The notes below the pieces were generated by a model that saw only the letters and a program-made list of their open reading frames with translations, had not been told where the DNA came from and made no database searches. The position numbers were made by a program, and so were the translations under genes. A DNA stretch of 52,895 nt from Fibrobacter succinogenes (lineage in GTDB: Bacteria > Fibrobacterota > Fibrobacteria > Fibrobacterales > Fibrobacteraceae), in contig CACWJY010000027.1 of NCBI GenBank assembly GCA_902761355.1, positions 1-52,895 of the forward strand, written 5' to 3'. Positions 16,737 through 26,305 of this stretch are shown one piece after another. Position 1 is the stretch's first letter, and each line of letters begins with the position of its first letter.

Positions 16737-18656
16737 ATGTCACTTGTTGCTGAATTTGATGTAGTCGTTGTCGGTGGTGGCCATGCCGGCATTGAGGCGA
16801 CCCATGCCGCCTGGAAACTTGGTGTAAAAACAGCTATGCTTACGATGGATATAAATGCCATCGGACGCATGAGTTGTAACCCGGCCGTAGGCGGGGTAGC
16901 GAAGGGCCAGATTGTCCGAGACATCGATGCGCTTGGCGGTCTGATGGGACTCTTGACCGACAAGGCGGGCATCCAGTTCCGTATGCTCAATATGAGCAAA
17001 GGACCCGCCGTTTGGGGTCCGCGAGCCCAATGTGACATGAAGTACTACAGCGAAGTTGCTCGCGAAGTTATCACAAGTCTTCCGGGGCTTTCTGTGATTC
17101 AGGGCGAACTTGCTGCCTTTACGCGCATGGCCGACGGTGGCTTGGAACTCACTCTATTAAATGGCGAACGCTACATGACTCGTTCGCTTGTGATTACGAG
17201 TGGCACCTTCCTCGCTTCTAAAATGTTCACCGGGCTCGAAACGAGCATTGGTGGGCGAGTCGGCGAACCGAGTGCAGACAAGTTGTCGGAATGCCTTGCT
17301 CGCGAAGGAATAGCGCTCCGTCGCCTTAAGACGGGTACGCCTAGCCGCCTGGATCCCGATTCCATCGACTTTAACGAATGCGACGTGCAACGTGGCGACG
17401 ATACACCGTGGCCCATGAGCGACCGCCATTTGGCAGAAACCGTTCCTGGCCGCGATGCAAATTATTTCTGGGGAAACCCAGCGAACAAGTTTGTCCGTAA
17501 TGATTGCGTTTGTTGGATTACCCGTACAAACTTGAAAACGCACGACATTCTGCGCAGCGGCTTTAAGGATAGCCCAATGTTCAGCGGCCGCATTCATGGC
17601 AAGGGTCCGCGCTACTGCCCGAGCATTGAAGACAAGATAAACCGTTTTGGAGACCGCGACGGACATCAGCTTTTCCTTGAACCGGAACAGGCGGATATCG
17701 GTCGTGTTTACATCAATGGATTTAGCTCCAGCCTGCCGGCTGATATTCAGCTGGCCGCGATCCATACGATTCCTGGGCTTACCCGTGCTCGCGTATTGCA
17801 GATCGGTTACGCTGTAGAATACGATTCAGTAGATGCTACGCAGCTTTTCCCGACTTTCGAATGTAAAAAGGTTCTAGGGCTTTATTTTGCCGGTCAGGTT
17901 TGCGGTACCAGCGGCTACGAAGAAGCCGCTGGCCAGGGACTGCTGGCGGGCATTAACGCCGCACTCAAGGTCAAGGGCGAAGAACCGTTTATTTTGGGTC
18001 GTTCTGATAGTTACCTTGGTGTGATGGCGGACGACCTGGTAAACATCCTGCTCGATGAACCTTACCGTATGTTCACGAGTCGTGCCGAATACAGACTGTT
18101 CCTCCGTAGCGATAATGCGGAGACGCGCCTCAAGGAACGCGCCCACAAGATTGGTATGATTTCGGACAGCGACTACTCCGATTGGAAACGCCGTCAGGAA
18201 TTGATGGCGACTGCCCGTACTCGTATGGCCGAGGAATCTGCAACGCCCGACCAGGCGAACGTTATCCTTGCTGCTGGTGGCCAGGCGCTTTCGACGGAAC
18301 GCACCCGTTGGATCAACGTGTTGCGCCGTCCCGGAATCGATCCGGAACAGTTTTTCCGGACCGCGCTTCCGAACCTTCCTTTAAACCGTCGAGACCAGTG
18401 GTTCTTGTACGCCGAAGAAATCTATGCAGGATTCTTTGATCGACAGGCCCGCGAAATTGACGACCAGAAGAAAATGGAATCCGTGCGCCTGCCCGAAGAT
18501 TTCGACTACATGCAGGTGACTGCCGTGAGTATCGAAAGCCGCCAGCGCCTAAACGCCCATAAGCCTTTAACGCTAGGCCAGGCTAGCCGTATTCCCGGCG
18601 TCCGCCCGGCCGACATTACGGTGCTTGCCCATTGGCTTGAAAACAGGCGTTTTTAG
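16737..18656 (+). CDS. mnmG: tRNA uridine-5-carboxymethylaminomethyl modification enzyme MnmG (GidA)
   Basis: 639 aa, full length. The FAD-binding GGGHAGIEA lies near residue 13; SCNPAVGG, KGQIVRDIDALGG and RMLNMSKGPAVWGPRAQCD are family signatures; YCPSIEDK and QLFLEPE carry active-site Cys and acidic residues; GYEEAAGQG closes the FAD site; and the C-terminal helical part ends with IPGVRPADI, needed for contact with MnmE. Together with MnmE it modifies U34 of several tRNAs using methylene-tetrahydrofolate, FAD and NADH. A second folate/FAD-dependent tRNA enzyme, trmFO, is also in this window. Confidence 0.96.
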   Translation: MSLVAEFDVVVVGGGHAGIEATHAAWKLGVKTAMLTMDINAIGRMSCNPAVGGVAKGQIVRDIDALGGLMGLLTDKAGIQFRMLNMSKGPAVWGPRAQCDMKYYSEVAREVITSLPGLSVIQGELAAFTRMADGGLELTLLNGERYMTRSLVITSGTFLASKMFTGLETSIGGRVGEPSADKLSECLAREGIALRRLKTGTPSRLDPDSIDFNECDVQRGDDTPWPMSDRHLAETVPGRDANYFWGNPANKFVRNDCVCWITRTNLKTHDILRSGFKDSPMFSGRIHGKGPRYCPSIEDKINRFGDRDGHQLFLEPEQADIGRVYINGFSSSLPADIQLAAIHTIPGLTRARVLQIGYAVEYDSVDATQLFPTFECKKVLGLYFAGQVCGTSGYEEAAGQGLLAGINAALKVKGEEPFILGRSDSYLGVMADDLVNILLDEPYRMFTSRAEYRLFLRSDNAETRLKERAHKIGMISDSDYSDWKRRQELMATARTRMAEESATPDQANVILAAGGQALSTERTRWINVLRRPGIDPEQFFRTALPNLPLNRRDQWFLYAEEIYAGFFDRQAREIDDQKKMESVRLPEDFDYMQVTAVSIESRQRLNAHKPLTLGQASRIPGVRPADITVLAHWLENRRF

Positions 18657-18709
18657 CCTAAAAAGCATAATTTTTAATTGCAAAACCTAGTAATGGCCAG
18701 AAATTTTAC

Positions 18710-18717
18710 TATTTTTG
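18710..18717 (+). promoter_or_regulatory. -7 element TATTTTTG of the basic protein gene
   Basis: Exact TAnnTTTG match, predicting a leader of about 30 nt containing AAGAGG before the ATG at 18754. Confidence 0.5.
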
Positions 18718-18753
18718 CGCCGTCAAATTAACAATATTTCCAAGAGGTCTATT

Positions 18754-19041
18754 ATGTCAGAAGAAACTGAAGTCAAATCCACAGAAGAAGTCAAGCCTCA
18801 GGAAACAAAATCCCAAGAAAAGAAGGCCCCGGCCAAGAAGAAGCGCCCCCAGAACGCCAAGCGTAAGGGTCCCGCCGCTCCCAAGAAACCGGCTGTCTTT
18901 AGCGATTCCCTGGAAGAACGTTTCCCCGCCCTCGCCGCCAAGCTCAAGAAGAAGATTGAGGACGACATCAAGCAGAAGATTAAGGACGCCCAGAACGACC
19001 CCAAGGTCAAGAAGGCCTCTGAAAAGTTCGCTGGCAAGTAA
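18754..19041 (+). CDS. Lys/Ala-rich basic protein, histone H1-like or nucleoid-associated
   Basis: 95 aa from the ATG at 18754 (AAGAGG 7 nt upstream). The N-terminal two thirds are Lys/Glu then Lys/Ala/Pro-rich (KKAPAKKKRPQNAKRKG), like bacterial H1-type tails. The C-terminal part (ERFPALAAKLKKKIEDDIKQ) would be an amphipathic helix. It has its own promoter and terminator, suggesting strong independent expression. DNA or RNA binding is inferred from composition only. Confidence 0.6.
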   Translation: MSEETEVKSTEEVKPQETKSQEKKAPAKKKRPQNAKRKGPAAPKKPAVFSDSLEERFPALAAKLKKKIEDDIKQKIKDAQNDPKVKKASEKFAGK

Positions 19042-19064
19042 TTGCGGATTTCTTCGACAATTTA

Positions 19065-19096
19065 AATACCACTGGTTTTGGACCAGTGGTATTTTT
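19065..19096 (+). terminator. Rho-independent terminator of the basic protein gene
   Basis: AATACCACTGG/CCAGTGGTATT 11-bp perfect stem followed by TTTT. Confidence 0.88.
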
Positions 19097-19134
19097 TATA
19101 TGATGAACGAATAGACAAATTATGGATTTCTAAC

Positions 19135-19142
19135 TACATTTG
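19135..19142 (+). promoter_or_regulatory. -7 element TACATTTG of the LpoB-like gene
   Basis: Exact TAnnTTTG match; AAGGAG follows before the ATG at 19169. Confidence 0.5.
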
Positions 19143-19168
19143 TTAAAAAATTTTACAAGGAGAAACCT

Positions 19169-19774
19169 ATGCGTAAATTGTTTACTGTTCTTGCCCTCGG
19201 CTGTGCTCTTTGCATGGTTGCATGCAGCAGCGGTGGTAAGACCGTTACCCGTATCGATACCAATTCAACGACCGACCTCTCTGGTAAGTGGAATGACACT
19301 GACTCCCGTTTGGTGGCTGATGAAATGATTACAAGTTGTATGACTAGTGCAAAAATCGAAAAGGTTATTGCCGAATTGGGCAAGACTCCGACCGTCGTGA
19401 TCGGTAAGGTCCGCAACAAGAGCCACGAACACATCAGTGTTGAAACCTTTATTAAGGACATGGAACGTGCCCTCCTGAATTCTGGTGCTGTTGACTTTGT
19501 GGCCAACTCCGCAGAACGCGCCGAACTCCGTGAAGAAGTCATGGATCAGCGTGGCAACGCTACCGAAGAAACCGCCAAGTCCCTCGGTATGGAAACCGGT
19601 GCTGACTGGATGCTGACCGGTACCATCAATACCATCGTGGACCAGGAAGGTGGCCAGTCCGTTATCTTCTATCAGGTGGACCTTGAACTCACTGACCTGC
19701 AGAGCCACAAGAAACTCTGGATGGGCGACAAGAAGATCAAGAAGTTCATTTCCAAGGATTCTGTGAAGCTTTAA
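19169..19774 (+). CDS. LpoB-like lipoprotein (penicillin-binding protein activator family)
   Basis: 201 aa. The signal ends in MVAC, with Cys19 lipidated. The mature part begins with a short Ser/Gly linker and then DLSGKWNDTDSRLVADEMI, PTVVIGKVRNKSHEHISVETF, FVANSAERAELREE and GADWMLTGTINTI, the recurring pattern of LpoB/YcfM-family outer-membrane lipoproteins. In E. coli LpoB stimulates the synthase PBP1b from the outer membrane; that partner cannot be checked here. The gene is flanked by its own promoter and terminator. Confidence 0.82.
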   Translation: MRKLFTVLALGCALCMVACSSGGKTVTRIDTNSTTDLSGKWNDTDSRLVADEMITSCMTSAKIEKVIAELGKTPTVVIGKVRNKSHEHISVETFIKDMERALLNSGAVDFVANSAERAELREEVMDQRGNATEETAKSLGMETGADWMLTGTINTIVDQEGGQSVIFYQVDLELTDLQSHKKLWMGDKKIKKFISKDSVKL

Positions 19775-19799
19775 TAAAAACGAATAAGCTTAAGAGCTA

Positions 19800-19829
19800 A
19801 AAAAATCCCGGTCAAAAACCGGGATTTTT
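19800..19829 (+). terminator. Rho-independent terminator, LpoB-like gene
   Basis: ATCCCGGT/ACCGGGAT stem followed by TTTT, with an A-run on the other side, so it may serve both this gene and the convergent aguA. Confidence 0.88.
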
Positions 19830-19860
19830 GCTGTTTATACCTAATGCCAAAAACAAGCTC

Positions 19861-20886
19861 TTAAGCGCTTTCGTGCTTGCTCATGCAGTGCAGGCTGCCG
19901 CCTTCTTCAATCACGGTGCGGCAGTCTAGCCCAATCACTTTGCGGTCAGGGTACACGCTTTCGAAGTAGGCCTTGGCTTTCGCGTCGTTTGGTGACTTGT
20001 ACTTCGGGAAAATGAGCGCCCCGTTTGCATAGATGTAGTTCATGTAGCTGGCCGGAAGAATTTGGCCGTCGTCAAGCTTGCGCTGCGGCGGGAGCGGCAA
20101 GGTGTCGACTTTCGCGGACTTACCGTAGTGGCTCCTGAGCCAGGTTTCAATCAGGTACTTCGCTTCTGTCAGAATGACATGGTTCGGGGAACGCTTATCG
20201 GTCGCTTCGCACATGACGATGCGGTCTTTTGCCACAAATCGAGCCACATTGTCGATATGACCGTCCGTATGGTCGCCGTGCAATCCGTGGGGGAGTACCA
20301 GCATGTCACGCAGGCCGAAAGCCTTGCACAATGCCTTGACCACATTCCTTAGGTCCTTGTCCGCGTTGCGATTCTTGCCAATCAAACAATCGAGCGTGGT
20401 GATGCCCAGACCGTCACCGTTGACTTCGATGGCTCCGCCTTCAAAAATGTAAGGAACACTCGAGCCTTTCTTATATTCGAAAATATCGGCGATACGTTCA
20501 GGAATTAAGTTGTCGTTTTTCCAGGGCGGAAATTTTGCACCCCAGGCATTAAAGACCGTTTCTGAAATAATAGTTGTTTTCCCTTTTTTCAGGAAGAACG
20601 GACCGTAATCGCGAATCCAAATATCATCCGTTTTAATGGTAAAGAAACTCGCGGGATAGGGGCGGTCGGCGACGGCGAATTTTTCTTCCGTCGTCAGAAA
20701 GTCTTTTTTAGGAATCAGCACATTTACGGGCTGAAATTCGCTAATGGTACGGATAAGATCGATATAGAACTTGCGGATCATTTCGCCGCGCTTTCCATAC
20801 CAGTTCTTGGGATTGTGAGGGAATGCAAGCCATGTGGCGGCCTGTTCTTCCCATTCGGCGGGGTAGCGAATAATTGTTTTCGTCAT
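19861..20886 (-). CDS. aguA: Agmatine deiminase
   Basis: 341 aa. Guanidino-modifying signatures: DDIWIRDYGP, GGAIEVNGDG, HGDHTDGHIDN with the catalytic His/Asp, and the nucleophile Cys334 in GGSLHCMS near the C-terminus. It converts agmatine to N-carbamoylputrescine and ammonia. It lies 22 bp downstream of aguB in the same orientation. The pair provides putrescine from arginine-derived agmatine. No strong ribosome site precedes the ATG at 20886. Confidence 0.95.
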   Translation of the reverse strand: MTKTIIRYPAEWEEQAATWLAFPHNPKNWYGKRGEMIRKFYIDLIRTISEFQPVNVLIPKKDFLTTEEKFAVADRPYPASFFTIKTDDIWIRDYGPFFLKKGKTTIISETVFNAWGAKFPPWKNDNLIPERIADIFEYKKGSSVPYIFEGGAIEVNGDGLGITTLDCLIGKNRNADKDLRNVVKALCKAFGLRDMLVLPHGLHGDHTDGHIDNVARFVAKDRIVMCEATDKRSPNHVILTEAKYLIETWLRSHYGKSAKVDTLPLPPQRKLDDGQILPASYMNYIYANGALIFPKYKSPNDAKAKAYFESVYPDRKVIGLDCRTVIEEGGSLHCMSKHESA

Positions 20887-20908
20887 GATATTTTTTAAGC
20901 CTTAAGTT

Positions 20909-21775
20909 CTATTTATCGCACCAAATTTTGAGGATGTCCCCGTAAAGATCTACGCGGCGATCGCGGAAGTGCGGCCACCAACGGCGATTTTCTTCGGTTT
21001 CAGCGAGGTCAATCTCGACAATGCTTGCGCCCAGGAAATCTACATCGTTCTTGTGAATGATGTAGCCATCGGGAGCAGCCACGAACGAGGTTCCCCAGAA
21101 GGTGAGTTCCCCTTCGGTACCGATACGGTTTGCCGAAAGAACAAAGGTGCGATTCGCAATCGCGTGTCCGCGCATCACCGTGACCCAGCTGTCTTGCTGG
21201 CGCGGGTAGATTTCAGCCGGCTCAGACTTCATCCAACCGATTGCGGTGGGGTAGATGAGAATATCGGCTCCCTTTAGGCTCATAATACGAGCGGCTTCGG
21301 GGAACCATTGATCCCAACAAATCAGCACGCCGAGCGTTCCGGCAGAGGTCTTGATCGGTTCAAAGCCCGTGTCGCCCGGGATAAAGTAATATTTTTCGTA
21401 AAAGGCGGGATCGTCGGGAATGTGGCTCTTGCGGTAAAGACCAGCAATGGATCCGTCGCGTTCAAAGACGAAGGCACTGTTATGGTAAATGCCGCGGGCA
21501 CGTTTCTCGAAGAACGGGAAAACGATAACAGCATTAATTTCTTTGGCGATGCCCTGCCACTGCTTTACAAGCGGGCTGTCCTTTTCGATGGCCATGTCGA
21601 AAAAGTCTGCATTTTCTTCGAACGGGAAATACGGTGTATGGAACATTTCGGGGAGCACGACAAGGTCGATTCCCTTACCCTTGAGCGCAAGCGCCTGTTC
21701 AACATACCATTGATTATTGGTCTCGGTGTTGCCCGTCCACTTGCCCTGTAGCGTTGCTGTCTTTATCTTGTTCAT
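20909..21775 (-). CDS. aguB: N-carbamoylputrescine amidohydrolase
   Basis: 288-aa nitrilase-superfamily enzyme with the complete Glu-Lys-Cys triad: Glu43 in LPEMF, Lys116 in YRKSHIPDD and Cys153 in LICWDQWFPEAAR. It hydrolyses N-carbamoylputrescine to putrescine, CO2 and ammonia, completing the route begun by the adjacent agmatine deiminase. The ATG is only 4 bp from a TAAATTTG element, another near-leaderless candidate. First gene of the aguB-aguA operon. Confidence 0.94.
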   Translation of the reverse strand: MNKIKTATLQGKWTGNTETNNQWYVEQALALKGKGIDLVVLPEMFHTPYFPFEENADFFDMAIEKDSPLVKQWQGIAKEINAVIVFPFFEKRARGIYHNSAFVFERDGSIAGLYRKSHIPDDPAFYEKYYFIPGDTGFEPIKTSAGTLGVLICWDQWFPEAARIMSLKGADILIYPTAIGWMKSEPAEIYPRQQDSWVTVMRGHAIANRTFVLSANRIGTEGELTFWGTSFVAAPDGYIIHKNDVDFLGASIVEIDLAETEENRRWWPHFRDRRVDLYGDILKIWCDK

Positions 21776-21779
21776 GTTC

Positions 21780-21787
21780 CAAATTTA
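21780..21787 (-). promoter_or_regulatory. -7 element TAAATTTG of aguB-aguA (near-leaderless)
   Basis: Exact TAnnTTTG match on the minus strand, 4 bp from the start codon. Confidence 0.45.
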
Positions 21788-21877
21788 GATTATTATTGTT
21801 CAATTTCAAGAACCAATAGTCTTCGCTATTGATAGAACTCGCGTTTAAAATCGGGTCATTCTCTGGATCAATCATAA

Positions 21878-23395
21878 TCACCTCAATGTATCGCGTACAA
21901 AACCGTCTTCGGGAGGCTCGTCAAAGACCTCGAAAGTTCCAGAACCGATTACGGCTCCATTCTTGTAGGCTATCTCTACTCGGTACTTTCCGGGGGGGAC
22001 ATTCTTTTTGCGAGTGAAGGTCCTGAAACCAGATTCTCGGCCTCCATTAATGGTCATGCGGCCCGAAGAAATACGGTCGGTAAGTGAGTACTTTCCTGTT
22101 TTGGGATCCTGGAAATACCATAAATATTCAAGTTCGGCCTTGAGTTTTGCCGGTGCATAGACGGATGTTAAAAAGTAGACTTCACTTGAGTCGACACGGT
22201 GTACACTCGGGATTTTAAGACCTATTGTCTGTAAAAGACTCGGGTCGTCTACATCACAGCTATAACTTGCCTTATCAAAATTCTGACAAGCCAGCTTTTG
22301 CTTAAGTACAAGCGGTACCGGCGGCACCCAGTTCATAATGTAGGCCACGATCAAGAAAATGCTGATGAGGGCTGGTGCTACAAGAATGCTCTTTTTGCGG
22401 TGAGAAAGTTTCCATATCATGGCGCATAGGCCAAAAGACAGGAGCGTACTGATAAGGAACCAAATGAAACCGATGCGGTGAACCAGGTGGGGGATAGCAA
22501 AATTCATGAACATCGTGCCCAAAAGACAGAAGAATGCAAGGCTAACGCCAAAGCTTTCGTATTTCTTTTGCAGGAATTCGTTCCCAACAAGCAAAATGGC
22601 AAGTAAAATTACCAGCAAGAAAGAGGCTAGGGAGCCGCTGCTCTTAAAGTAGCAGACCACAAGCGCACTGAAAAGTCCTCCAAAAAAGAACTGGACGGCC
22701 CAAGTAAAGCGTTGTTTCCAAGTTTCGCTCCACTCTCGGTCCAAAAAGCGATGGTGTACAACAATGGCGTTTTCAGGAATTGCCGTAGATTCGTAGCCAA
22801 CATTCTTGGCAAACTTGGTCGCGGCCCCTTTTGCCTTTTCTGCAGCTTCTTTTGCCTGAGCCGAAGCCTTTGCGGCGGCCTTGGCTGCAGCTTCTTTTGC
22901 TTCTAAAGCGGCTCGGTTTGCCGCTTCTTTGGCTTTAGCCTGAGTTTTTTGCGCAATTAGCGAAGCTGCTCTTCTAAAACGCGATTGTGCGGTAACCACA
23001 TCTTCAGTTTCTTTTTTTGATTCTGATTCGGGGGGTTCTGCAGTCGTTGATTCTTCTTTAGATTCAGTAATAGGCTCAATCTTAGATGGGGTAGCCTGCT
23101 TTGCCGTTGCAGAAGCCTGTGCTGCTGCAGACTTGGGTTTTGCCTGAGCTTTTGCAAGTTCCTGCAGTCTTTCTGGAGTCCAACCTTCGGGGTGTTCTAG
23201 CTGTGCCGAAAGCAGCAATACCAAAATAAGGGCTCCCGTATAATAGGCTAGCAAAATAAGGATATCGGAGCCATAGACCATTTGCCCGAGCGTAATAGAA
23301 TCCCAGGCAAAGCCCCCTAAAAAGGCGATTGCGGGAAAGAATTTCTCTAATCTTTGGACAGCGGGTTTTTCCCGCAGTTTATTCACGAATTCCAT
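21878..23395 (-). CDS. Membrane protein with C-terminal DUF2914 domain
   Basis: 505 aa from the ATG at 23395 (a GTG two codons earlier is possible; no ribosome site is visible). Two N-terminal helices (about residues 25-65) are followed by a long Ala/Lys/Glu-rich coiled-coil segment (about 70-200), then roughly five further hydrophobic helices. The C-terminal soluble part (about 375-500) has the DUF2914 pattern: LTSVYAP, YLWYFQDPKTGK, GGRESGFRTFT, PPGKYRVEIAYKNGAVIGS. The function of DUF2914 is unknown; it is often on envelope proteins. The gene stands alone between aguB and trmFO on the same strand. Confidence 0.72.
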   Translation of the reverse strand: MEFVNKLREKPAVQRLEKFFPAIAFLGGFAWDSITLGQMVYGSDILILLAYYTGALILVLLLSAQLEHPEGWTPERLQELAKAQAKPKSAAAQASATAKQATPSKIEPITESKEESTTAEPPESESKKETEDVVTAQSRFRRAASLIAQKTQAKAKEAANRAALEAKEAAAKAAAKASAQAKEAAEKAKGAATKFAKNVGYESTAIPENAIVVHHRFLDREWSETWKQRFTWAVQFFFGGLFSALVVCYFKSSGSLASFLLVILLAILLVGNEFLQKKYESFGVSLAFFCLLGTMFMNFAIPHLVHRIGFIWFLISTLLSFGLCAMIWKLSHRKKSILVAPALISIFLIVAYIMNWVPPVPLVLKQKLACQNFDKASYSCDVDDPSLLQTIGLKIPSVHRVDSSEVYFLTSVYAPAKLKAELEYLWYFQDPKTGKYSLTDRISSGRMTINGGRESGFRTFTRKKNVPPGKYRVEIAYKNGAVIGSGTFEVFDEPPEDGFVRDTLR

Positions 23396-23456
23396 AGCCA
23401 CAAAATAAAAAATTTTATGATTAAAGACTCGGCTTTAGAGGCTTTAAAGATTGCGG

Positions 23457-24788
23457 CTACACGATTTTCCTATCTGCAATCCACTTGCGGACGGCTTCTT
23501 CGGCGCGGGCGGCGAGAATTTCTTTCTTGTTCTTTTTCTTGAGCCCTTCGTGGTGGGGGAGAAGCCCGAAGTTGAAATTCATCGGCTGGAAGTCCTCGTT
23601 TTCTTCCACGAGGCGGTTCATGAGCGAACCGATGCAACTTTCGTCGGGGAGCGGGTCGGCATGCCCGTGCAGAATCGTCTGAGCCATGTTCCAGGCGGCA
23701 TACCAACCTGTGGCCACTGCTTCGGTGTAGCCTTCGGAACCCGTAATCTGGCCCGCAAACCAAGTAGGCGGAATGCCCTTGGCACATTCAAGATCGGGGC
23801 GCAGACGGAGCGTTTTATCCAGGAACTTGGGCGATTCAATGAAGGTGTTGCGGTGCATGCAGCCGAGGCGTGCGAATTTCGCATTGCGGAGTGCCGGCAC
23901 CATCGTGAAGATTTCCTTTTGCGTGCCCCACTTGAGGCGCGTCTGGAAACCGACCATATTAAACAAGGTCTTCTGCTTGTTTTCGGCACGGAGCTGGATC
24001 ACCGCGTACCACAATTTTCCGTTGTTGCCGAGTCCGAGGCCAATCGGGCGCATGGGGCCGTGACGGAGTGTCTCGAAACCGCGGCGGGCCATTTCTTCGA
24101 CGGGGAGGCAACCTTCGAACAGCTCGTTCTTTTCGAACGGGCGAGGCTCGGTGCTTTCGGCTTCGCAGAGCTTGCGCACAAATTCAGTGTAGGTTTCCTT
24201 GTCGAGCGGGCAGTTGATAAAGTCTGCCGTTTCGCCCTTTTCCCAACGGTTGCGGTAAAAGGCGTGGTCAAAGTCAATGCTGTCGGTTTCGACGACCGGG
24301 GCGATGGCGTCAAAGAAGTGTAGACGGTTGCTGCCGAGGCGCTTGAAAATGTCGTCGGCGAGCGCATCACTTGCCAGGGGGCCTGCGGCAACAAGAGTGG
24401 GGCAGTCGCCTTCAAGGCTCGTGATTTCTTCGCGGTGGAGTGTAATGTTTGGCGATTCAGCAATCTTTTTTTCGACTGATTCGCTGAAAATATCGCGGTT
24501 GACGGTGAGCGAGTCGCCTGCGGGCACGGCCGCTTCGCGGGCAGAATCCAATAGGAAACTCCCAAGCATCGTGAGTTCCTGTTTCAAGAGACCATGAGCA
24601 CTTGTAATACCCAGCGCCTTGAAACTGTTGGAACAAACTAGTTGTGCCAAATGACCGTCCTTATGGGCAGGGGTCTGCCGCACCGGGCGCATTTCGTACA
24701 AATCAACCTTAAAACCGCGACTAGCCAGTTGCAAAGCCGCTTCGCAGCCTGCAAGGCCGCCACCAATTACACGTACGCGTTCGTTCAT
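23457..24788 (-). CDS. trmFO: Folate- and FAD-dependent tRNA (uracil-54-C5)-methyltransferase
   Basis: 443 aa. The N-terminal FAD site is RVIGGGLAGCEAA; LYEMRPVRQTPAHK, LVCSNSFKA with the catalytic Cys, and GLLKQELTMLGS are TrmFO signatures; QITGSEGYTEA and NFNFGLLPHH occur near the C-terminus. It methylates U54 of tRNA using methylene-tetrahydrofolate. The ATG overlaps the stop of the upstream 153-codon ORF (TAATG), so it is translationally coupled. The folate link fits its neighbour, the formyl-folate-dependent AICARFT. Confidence 0.95.
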   Translation of the reverse strand: MNERVRVIGGGLAGCEAALQLASRGFKVDLYEMRPVRQTPAHKDGHLAQLVCSNSFKALGITSAHGLLKQELTMLGSFLLDSAREAAVPAGDSLTVNRDIFSESVEKKIAESPNITLHREEITSLEGDCPTLVAAGPLASDALADDIFKRLGSNRLHFFDAIAPVVETDSIDFDHAFYRNRWEKGETADFINCPLDKETYTEFVRKLCEAESTEPRPFEKNELFEGCLPVEEMARRGFETLRHGPMRPIGLGLGNNGKLWYAVIQLRAENKQKTLFNMVGFQTRLKWGTQKEIFTMVPALRNAKFARLGCMHRNTFIESPKFLDKTLRLRPDLECAKGIPPTWFAGQITGSEGYTEAVATGWYAAWNMAQTILHGHADPLPDESCIGSLMNRLVEENEDFQPMNFNFGLLPHHEGLKKKNKKEILAARAEEAVRKWIADRKIV

Positions 24789-25243
24789 TAGTTCGCTATC
24801 ATCTTGCGGTAGCTTTTGGCGTTACCGATCCAGAGCTTTACGAGCAGTTCCTCGAGCGAGGCCGAAGTCACGTATTCCGGATCAGCGTCCTGAATCTCGT
24901 CGGAAATCATGTTCGCCTGGGTCGGGTTCAGCATCCCGTAATACAGCGCTTCCATAAGCTGCGACAGAAATTCAGGCGACACGCGGGCCACATATTCCAT
25001 GTCGTTGAGCGGCGGAAGCTGGCTTTTGTCTGGGCTGAACTGGTCCAAGTTGTCCATGGTCCATAAATCAGCGGCCTTACCCATATCGGCAGACATGGCA
25101 ACACTCTTGATAGCGGAACGATATTCGTCCCACTCTTTCGCAGTCGTCTTGCCCGCCTTGCGAATCTTTTTCAGGAAGGAAAGGACCGTGTAGTACAGGT
25201 CCTTTTCCCGCTGGTTGATTTCCCTTTGAGAAGTTGGAACCAT
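24788..25243 (-). CDS. Conserved-looking helical protein of unknown function
   Basis: 151 aa from the ATG at 25243, which has AAGGG 6 nt upstream; a TTG two codons earlier is less likely. It appears entirely alpha-helical (EKDLYYTVLSFLKKIRKAG, SPEFLSQLMEALYYGML, LEELLVKLWIGNAKSYRKM). I recognise no domain or catalytic motif. It lies between the AICARFT gene (9-bp gap) and trmFO (TAATG overlap), so it is in an operon with one-carbon/tRNA genes. Confidence 0.65.
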   Translation of the reverse strand: MVPTSQREINQREKDLYYTVLSFLKKIRKAGKTTAKEWDEYRSAIKSVAMSADMGKAADLWTMDNLDQFSPDKSQLPPLNDMEYVARVSPEFLSQLMEALYYGMLNPTQANMISDEIQDADPEYVTSASLEELLVKLWIGNAKSYRKMIAN

Positions 25244-25252
25244 AGGCAACCC

Positions 25253-26305
25253 TTAGTGGCGGAAGTGCCTCATGCCGGTGAACACCATGGCAATGCCAAA
25301 TTCGTCGCACTTCTCGATAGAGAGGTCGTCCTTCTTGGAACCACCCGGCTGCACGATATAGCGCACGCCAGCATCATGGGCGGCTTCGACGTTGTCCGGG
25401 AACGGGAAGAAGGCGTCGGAACCCATCACGACTTCGCCGAAGACCTTCTTTTCGAGGGCCTTGAGGCCGGCTTCGTTGATGCACTTGCCGTTTTCGTCAA
25501 AGAAAGCCTTGGCTTCTTCCATACGGGCGACATTGTCGCGCACGCGCGGCTGGCAAAGACGGAGGTTGGAGTCAATGCGGTTCGGCTGGCCGGGGCCAAG
25601 ACCCATCACCTGGAAGTAGCCGGGCTTGTATTCGTAGCCCATCACAATGGCGTTACTCTTGGTGTGCTTGGTCACGAGCCAAGTAAAGCGGGCGAGGTCT
25701 TCCTTGTTCTTCGGGAACTGGGCCTTCGTCACGCATTCAAACTTTTCGTAGGTGTCTACGTCGCGGTCCTGAACCAGCATACCGCCAATCACGTGCTTGT
25801 ACACCTTGCAGTGGGTAGCCTTCTTGATTTCGCCCACTTCGAGGAGGCGAATATCCTTAGACTTGTTCTTCAGGAATTCGAGAGCGTCGTCGTCGAATGC
25901 CGGAGCGAGCAAGATTTCCACAAAGCGGCCCTTCAAGAATTCTGCGGTCTTGAGGTCCACCTTGCGGGTCACAGCGATCACGGAACCGAAGGCCGACACC
26001 GGGTCACCTGCCCAAGCGGCTTCCATGGCTTCACGGAGGGATTCACCGGTAGCAAGTCCGCAGGGGTTCATGTGCTTCACGATCACGACGGCGTTAGTTT
26101 CGCTAAATTCGCGGGCCATTTCGAGGGCTGCGTCTGCGTCCACGATGTTGTTGTAAGAAAGTTCCTTACCCCAGAGCTGCTTGGCGGTAGCAAGGCTTGC
26201 TTCGGTGCAGGTCGGGTCGCGGTAGAAAACAGCGGACTGGTGGGAATTTTCACCGTAGCGCATCGGCTTCGGGTCAACGAATTTCAAAACGAGTTCTTCG
26301 GACAT
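25253..26305 (-). CDS. purH: AICAR transformylase (stand-alone, lacks IMP cyclohydrolase domain)
   Basis: 350 aa. It covers only the transformylase part of Pur[15 protein letters not shown] at the start, the catalytic Lys-His in VKHMNPCG (K77, H78), [11 protein letters not shown], the [12 protein letters not shown] block, and [14 protein letters not shown] near the end. Ordinary PurH is about 520 aa with an N-terminal MGS-like cyclohydrolase, absent here. The start has AAGGAAACC upstream and an intergenic promoter region before it, so this is not a truncated reading. It transfers formyl from 10-formyl-THF to AICAR; ring closure to IMP must be done by another protein. Confidence 0.9.
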   Translation of the reverse strand: MSEELVLKFVDPKPMRYGENSHQSAVFYRDPTCTEASLATAKQLWGKELSYNNIVDADAALEMAREFSETNAVVIVKHMNPCGLATGESLREAMEAAWAGDPVSAFGSVIAVTRKVDLKTAEFLKGRFVEILLAPAFDDDALEFLKNKSKDIRLLEVGEIKKATHCKVYKHVIGGMLVQDRDVDTYEKFECVTKAQFPKNKEDLARFTWLVTKHTKSNAIVMGYEYKPGYFQVMGLGPGQPNRIDSNLRLCQPRVRDNVARMEEAKAFFDENGKCINEAGLKALEKKVFGEVVMGSDAFFPFPDNVEAAHDAGVRYIVQPGGSKKDDLSIEKCDEFGIAMVFTGMRHFRH

